Assembly: GCF_020742345.1 (NCBI RefSeq)
Contig: NZ_DYXC01000090.1
Location: 1 to 17,930 of the forward strand
Reading direction: 5' to 3'
Origin: Enteractinococcus helveticum
GTDB lineage: Bacteria > Actinomycetota > Actinomycetes > Actinomycetales > Micrococcaceae
Length of the DNA: 17,930 nt
In this document: positions 14,334 through 17,930 of the stretch, one piece after another
Position numbering within the stretch: the first letter of the stretch is position 1
Layout of the letters: every line of letters starts with the position of its first letter
Position numbers and translations under genes: made by a program
Notes under the pieces: generated by a model
Told to the model about the DNA's origin: nothing
The model's database searches: none
Seen by the model: the letters and a program-made list of their open reading frames with translations, nothing else

Positions 14334-15665
14334 ATGACGACGACGTCGCAACGGCCGTTATCGCGCCAGATCCTCTCCCTTGCCGTGCCGGCCTTCGGCG
14401 CGCTGATCGCCGAACCGCTGTTTCTGCTCGCCGACACCGCCATGATCGGACGTCTCGGCGCCGCAGAACTGGCCGGCGTGGGCTTGGCCGCGGCCATTGT
14501 CCAAACCGCCACCGGGGTGTTGATCTTCCTGGCCTATTCGACCACCCCGGCCGTGGCCCGATTCCTGGGCGCCGGCCAACTACATAACGCCCTGGCCCGC
14601 GGCCGCGACGGCATCTGGCTGGGCTTAGGCCTAGGAGCCGTGCTCGCCGTCATCGGCTGGTTCGCCGCCCCACTGCTGGCCAAAATTGCTACCCAAGACG
14701 CCGCACCACACGCCATCAACTACCTGCAGTACTCAATGCTCGGACTGCCCGCCATGCTCGCCGTACTGGCCGCAACCGGGGTACTGCGCGGCCTGCAAGA
14801 CGCCAAAACCCCGCTGATTGTGGCCGGTGCCGGTTTCGGGCTCAACATTCTGGGCAACTACCTGCTGATCTACGTGCTGGGCCTCGGCGTCATCGGCTCA
14901 GCCCTGGGCACCTCGGTTATCCAGTGGCTCATGTTGGCCGTCTACGCCGCCATCCTCATCCCGCGCATGCGCAAATATGACGTCGGTTTTGCCCCAACGA
15001 CGGCGGGCCTACGCGCCACCGCCCAGGTCGGTTCCTGGCTGCTCGTGCGCTCCGCCTCGGTGCGCGTGGCGATCATGGCCACCGTGCTCACCGCAACCTC
15101 TTTGGGCACCGAAGTATTAGCCGCCCACCAGATCGTGTTCAACGTGTATTCCACCATGGCCTTTGCCCTAGATGCCCTGGCCATCGCCGCCCAAGCGCTG
15201 ATCGGCAAAGAACTGGGTGCCTCCAATGTGCCCACGGTGCGAGCCTTGACCTCCACCATGATCCGCTGGTCATTTGGCTTCGGTGTTATCACCGGGCTGC
15301 TGCTGGGAGCCACCGCCGTCTGGCTGCCATATGCCTTCACCACCGATCCGGCCGTCATTGAAGCCACCACCGCCGGGCTGATTGTGCTGGCCGTGTCACA
15401 ACCGCTGTCCGGATACGTATTTGTCCTCGACGGGATTCTCATGGGCGCAGGGGACGCCAAATATTTGGGCCTGATCGGTATTGCCAACATTGTGATCTAC
15501 CTGCCGGCACTGGCCGGACTCGCCAGCCTGGCCACCAACGCAACCCACATCGGTGCGGTGGCCTACGTGTGGATCGGATTTGCCGGGGTATTCATGGCCG
15601 CCCGCGCCCTGGGCCTGTGGTTACGCATCCGCAAGGACACCTGGATTCGTCTCGGCGCCCACTAA
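14334..15665 (+). CDS. MATE-family efflux transporter (DinF-like)
   Basis: This 443-residue protein has about twelve membrane helices in two similar halves. The opening PLSRQILSLAVPAFGALIAEPLFLLADTAMIGRLG matches the MATE N terminus (family pattern 'lP.....l..pl..l.Dta.vG.lG'). The second half opens near residue 235, with VRSASVRVAIMATVLTATSLGTEVLAAHQI. MATE proteins export cationic drugs or metabolites in exchange for H+ or Na+; the DinF subfamily is the closest in style. The start is 1 nt after the CPBP stop, so it is translationally coupled to the operon. No separate promoter is seen. The substrate cannot be read from the sequence. Confidence 0.93.
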   Translation: MTTTSQRPLSRQILSLAVPAFGALIAEPLFLLADTAMIGRLGAAELAGVGLAAAIVQTATGVLIFLAYSTTPAVARFLGAGQLHNALARGRDGIWLGLGLGAVLAVIGWFAAPLLAKIATQDAAPHAINYLQYSMLGLPAMLAVLAATGVLRGLQDAKTPLIVAGAGFGLNILGNYLLIYVLGLGVIGSALGTSVIQWLMLAVYAAILIPRMRKYDVGFAPTTAGLRATAQVGSWLLVRSASVRVAIMATVLTATSLGTEVLAAHQIVFNVYSTMAFALDALAIAAQALIGKELGASNVPTVRALTSTMIRWSFGFGVITGLLLGATAVWLPYAFTTDPAVIEATTAGLIVLAVSQPLSGYVFVLDGILMGAGDAKYLGLIGIANIVIYLPALAGLASLATNATHIGAVAYVWIGFAGVFMAARALGLWLRIRKDTWIRLGAH

Positions 15666-15693
15666 GTGTTCGCGTGAGTAGAATGGAGCAGCC

Positions 15694-16284
15694 ATGAGTC
15701 AAAAAATAGCCCCCGATATCACCGCCGTCATGTACCGTCCGGTCCTGATCCGCGCCGTAATCGCCCTGATCTTCGGTATTGCCACGTTCATTCTTCAGGA
15801 ACCCACCGACGCCGTCGTCAACTACGGTGCCACCATCTTCTTATTATTCTCTGGTTCCGCAATGTGGGAATACCTGCGCCGCGAACCCGTGCCCGAAGGT
15901 ATGCGAACCCCGCTGTCACTGGTGGCCGCCGTATGGATGCTTGCCGCGCTCACCCTGGTCGCAGTGCAATTGGGCGGACTATCACAGACCGTTACCTGGG
16001 CCGTCATCGCCGCCGGACTCGGGCTGTCCGGGGTGGCCGAATTATGGGCCTTTAGCTGGCGGAAAACCTTCGCCCCGGCCCGCGACCACCTCATTGCAGG
16101 CATCACCGGTGTTGTCACGGCCATATTATTGATCACCATGGACGTCGACTACCACCGCATCTTTGGGATTACCGGAACCTATGCCCTGATCACCGGGGTG
16201 CTGTTTGGTATCACGGGGCTGGGCTACTGGCTCGACACCCGCAAAGCCATCACAGAAGACGGTTTTACCCCACCCGCGCCGTAG
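15694..16284 (+). CDS. Six-segment membrane protein, unrecognised (DUF308/HdeD-like shape)
   Basis: This 196-residue protein has six hydrophobic segments near 16-34, 42-58, 74-93, 99-119, 131-148 and 156-175, short loops and no catalytic motif. The size and even helix spacing resemble DUF308/HdeD-type proteins, but I see no diagnostic motif, so this is a resemblance only. ATG 15694 has GGAG (15685-15688) 5 nt upstream. It starts 28 bp after the MATE gene on the same strand and could be the last gene of that operon. No terminator is obvious after it. Confidence 0.75.
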   Translation: MSQKIAPDITAVMYRPVLIRAVIALIFGIATFILQEPTDAVVNYGATIFLLFSGSAMWEYLRREPVPEGMRTPLSLVAAVWMLAALTLVAVQLGGLSQTVTWAVIAAGLGLSGVAELWAFSWRKTFAPARDHLIAGITGVVTAILLITMDVDYHRIFGITGTYALITGVLFGITGLGYWLDTRKAITEDGFTPPAP

Positions 16285-16412
16285 TGCCACACACCCTGTG
16301 CCATCGCAGCCAATTTCCTGTCCCGGTATGCAATCACCTATGCTTCACGTCATAACGGACCGTCAAATTTCGCCCACAGCCCGGCAGTTCTACGTTGAGT
16401 AAAACTAGCGAC

Positions 16413-16418
16413 TAGAAT
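16413..16418 (+). promoter_or_regulatory. Putative -10 element upstream of the small membrane protein gene
   Basis: TAGAAT matches the -10 consensus well. The only -35-like word upstream, TTGAGT (16395-16400), is just 12 bp away, too close for a normal sigma-70 pair. If used, it gives a leader of roughly 45 nt containing the hairpin before the start at 16469. Confidence 0.3.
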
Positions 16419-16437
16419 ACATCTGATTCGAGATTTT

Positions 16438-16468
16438 AAAGGAGCATCTGGGTCACCCAGAACACACC
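16438..16468 (+). promoter_or_regulatory. Separated ribosome site with intervening hairpin
   Basis: AAAGGAG (16438-16444) is the only good ribosome site, but it ends 24 nt before ATG 16469. Between them CTGGG (16448-16452) and CCCAG (16456-16460) form a perfect 5-bp stem with a TCA loop. Folding would shorten the effective distance to about 11 nt. No ATG, GTG or TTG lies in frame upstream before a stop at 16424. Confidence 0.4.
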
Positions 16469-16882
16469 ATGACAGACTCACCTAAAAAACCACGCGGCGG
16501 ATTTAAAGGCGGCATCAAGGGCCCCCTGGTTTTTTCCTTCGTGTTGGGGATCATTGCGTTCGTCGTGGCCACCCTGACGTCTACCGGCGGCCTGAATAAC
16601 CCGGACCGTCCCTTACGCGTTGACATCGGACTCATCTCATTCGGCATCGCCTTCGCCTCAACCCTGGTTGTTGTTGCCCTGCTACAACTGACCGGTCGCG
16701 AAAACCCCGACCACATCTCCGAAGGCTCCGGAATCAACCGCTCCTCAGAAGAACTCCACCGCGCCGCGGTTGCCCGCGCCCGCGAACGCATGCGCCGCGA
16801 ACGTGAAGAAGCCCAAGGCCGCACCACAACAGATCAGCCTGGCGACGACGCCGCAGACACCAATACCGACGACGCCAACTAA
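16469..16882 (+). CDS. Small two-helix membrane protein, unrecognised
   Basis: This 137-residue protein has a basic Lys/Gly-rich N terminus (1-17), two membrane helices near 18-38 and 51-72, and a long cytoplasmic tail. The tail has a highly charged Arg/Glu helix (about 93-115, likely coiled coil) and ends in an Asp/Thr/Asn-rich acidic tip. No domain is recognised. Similar small proteins occur as unnamed hypotheticals in actinobacteria. The start has no adjacent ribosome site (see the separated-site feature). The next gene begins 14 bp downstream, suggesting co-transcription. Confidence 0.72.
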   Translation: MTDSPKKPRGGFKGGIKGPLVFSFVLGIIAFVVATLTSTGGLNNPDRPLRVDIGLISFGIAFASTLVVVALLQLTGRENPDHISEGSGINRSSEELHRAAVARARERMRREREEAQGRTTTDQPGDDAADTNTDDAN

Positions 16883-16896
16883 CCTTCGGAACCATC

Positions 16897-17930
16897 ATGT
16901 GGGAATTTGATCTCAACCGGCTACCCCACACTCCCGTGCTCGTCATTGACGAAGCCTTACTCGATGCCAATATTGCAGCCATGGCAGAGTTCGCCGCCGC
17001 CAAGCACCTGACGCTTCGACCCCACGCGAAAACGCATAAAATCGCTCAGATCGCCCGCAAACAACTCGCCGCCGGAAGCCCCGGATTATCCGTGGCTACC
17101 CTGGGCGAGGCCAAATACTTTTTCGACGCCGGCGTGACTGACCTATTCATCGCCTACCCGGTGTGGGCTACCCATAATGACGCCGACCTGCTGACCCAGC
17201 TGGCAACTGAAGCCACCCTTGCCGTTGGCACCGACTCGACTGCCGCCGTGCACCAACTTGCCGATGTGACCGGTGAGCATCCCGGCGTGGAACTCATGAT
17301 CGAATTGAACTCGGGGCATAACCGCTCCGGCGTCTTCCCCGATCAGGTCGTGCCCATCGCCCAAGCCATTACCGAACGCAACATGACCCTGCGCGGGGTC
17401 TTTACGTTCCCCGGGCACAGTTACGCCCCGGACGCGCAGAATACTGCTGCCGCAGATGAATCCGAAACACTGCGCGCTGCCCAACGCGAACTTACCGCGG
17501 CAGGATTTGAAATCACCGTGCTGTCAGGTGGCTCCTCACCCTCAGCCACCGCAACTGTGGACAATGGTGTCACTGAGATCCGCCCGGGCGTCTATGTTTT
17601 TGGCGATGCCCAACAGGTTGAACTGGGTCGTATCGGTTTCGAAGATATCGCCCTGACCGTCGTCACCACGGTCGTATCGCGCCACGAAGCCCACGGAAAT
17701 GCGCCGGCCCGAATTATTGTGGACGCCGGATCGAAAATCCTTGCCACCGACCGGGCGCCGTGGGCCACCGGCCACGGCAGAGTGCTCGGCCACCCGGATG
17801 CCCGCATCACCGCCCTTTCTGAACATCACGGCACGATCATCTGGGACGACGATCAGCTGCCCGCCATCGGCACGCGTTTACAAGTCATCCCGAATCACGT
17901 GTGCGTTGCCGTGAACTTGGTTGACGAGGT
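16897..17930 (+). CDS. D-threonine aldolase / D-serine dehydratase-like PLP enzyme (3' truncated by window edge)
   Basis: The frame from ATG 16897 runs 344 codons to the window end with no stop. The N-terminal alanine-racemase-like PLP barrel has LPHTPVLVID at the start and RPHAKTHK (41-48), where K45 is the expected PLP-binding lysine of the fold-type III D-serine dehydratase/D-threonine aldolase family. SGGSSPS and EIRPGVYVFGD further on are typical phosphate-binding and barrel segments. The C-terminal domain shows PNHVC with H334 and C336, the H-x-C metal site of this family. Only the last few dozen residues should be missing. The reaction is either cleavage of a D-beta-hydroxy amino acid or deamination of D-serine, and the sequence does not decide between them. 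The ribosome site is weak (CGGA, 8 nt upstream). It follows the small membrane gene by 14 bp. Confidence 0.88.
   Translation, partial: MWEFDLNRLPHTPVLVIDEALLDANIAAMAEFAAAKHLTLRPHAKTHKIAQIARKQLAAGSPGLSVATLGEAKYFFDAGVTDLFIAYPVWATHNDADLLTQLATEATLAVGTDSTAAVHQLADVTGEHPGVELMIELNSGHNRSGVFPDQVVPIAQAITERNMTLRGVFTFPGHSYAPDAQNTAAADESETLRAAQRELTAAGFEITVLSGGSSPSATATVDNGVTEIRPGVYVFGDAQQVELGRIGFEDIALTVVTTVVSRHEAHGNAPARIIVDAGSKILATDRAPWATGHGRVLGHPDARITALSEHHGTIIWDDDQLPAIGTRLQVIPNHVCVAVNLVDE

Noticed and set aside
14942..15490. Minus-strand reading frame (182 codons) antisense to the MATE gene
   Set aside because: The MATE reading on the plus strand is unambiguous, and the antisense frame has low-complexity Ala/Ser/Thr composition and no motif.

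Overview
The window looks like chromosomal DNA of a moderately high-GC actinobacterium, most like Micrococcales/Micrococcaceae. The evidence is GC-leaning codon use, GTG and TTG starts, candidate leaderless starts with TAnnnT -10 boxes, an SPW-repeat membrane protein and a DUF222-HNH (13E12-type) protein. Genus is not resolved. Both ends cut a gene: an ArsA-type ATPase at the left (5' part missing) and a PLP-dependent D-threonine aldolase/D-serine dehydratase-like enzyme at the right (3' part missing).

Left region (1-5020). The arsA-like fragment converges on a minus-strand two-component system: a NarL-type response regulator and a HisKA_3 histidine kinase whose stop and start overlap as GTGA. 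Divergent from the kinase, across a 146-bp gap holding TCAACC/GGTTGA inverted repeats, is a two-gene ABC transporter (FtsX/MacB-type permease, then ATPase) with a small terminator-like hairpin between its genes. The likely module is a kinase that senses an envelope or drug signal and switches on an adjacent transporter.

Middle region (5021-8300). A visibly more AT-rich patch holds a 689-residue DUF222-HNH protein on the minus strand and a gene-free stretch of about 580 bp. That stretch contains three DnaA-box-like 9-mers within 47 bp and ends in the clear intrinsic terminator of a minus-strand SPW-repeat membrane protein.

Right region (8297-17930). A minus-strand HEAT-repeat protein is divergent from a tightly packed plus-strand operon: double-hotdog acyl-CoA thioesterase, two half-size ABC exporter subunits, CPBP intramembrane protease and MATE exporter, with gaps of 19, -8, -4 and +1 nt. 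The two ABC subunits form an asymmetric heterodimer in which every deviant catalytic residue falls in one of the two predicted ATP sites. Downstream are two small unrecognised membrane proteins and the D-amino-acid enzyme. The operon as a whole suggests export of a hydrophobic or acylated compound, possibly with detoxification or immunity, but no substrate can be read from the sequence.

No rRNA, tRNA, CRISPR array, insertion sequence or phage gene was seen.
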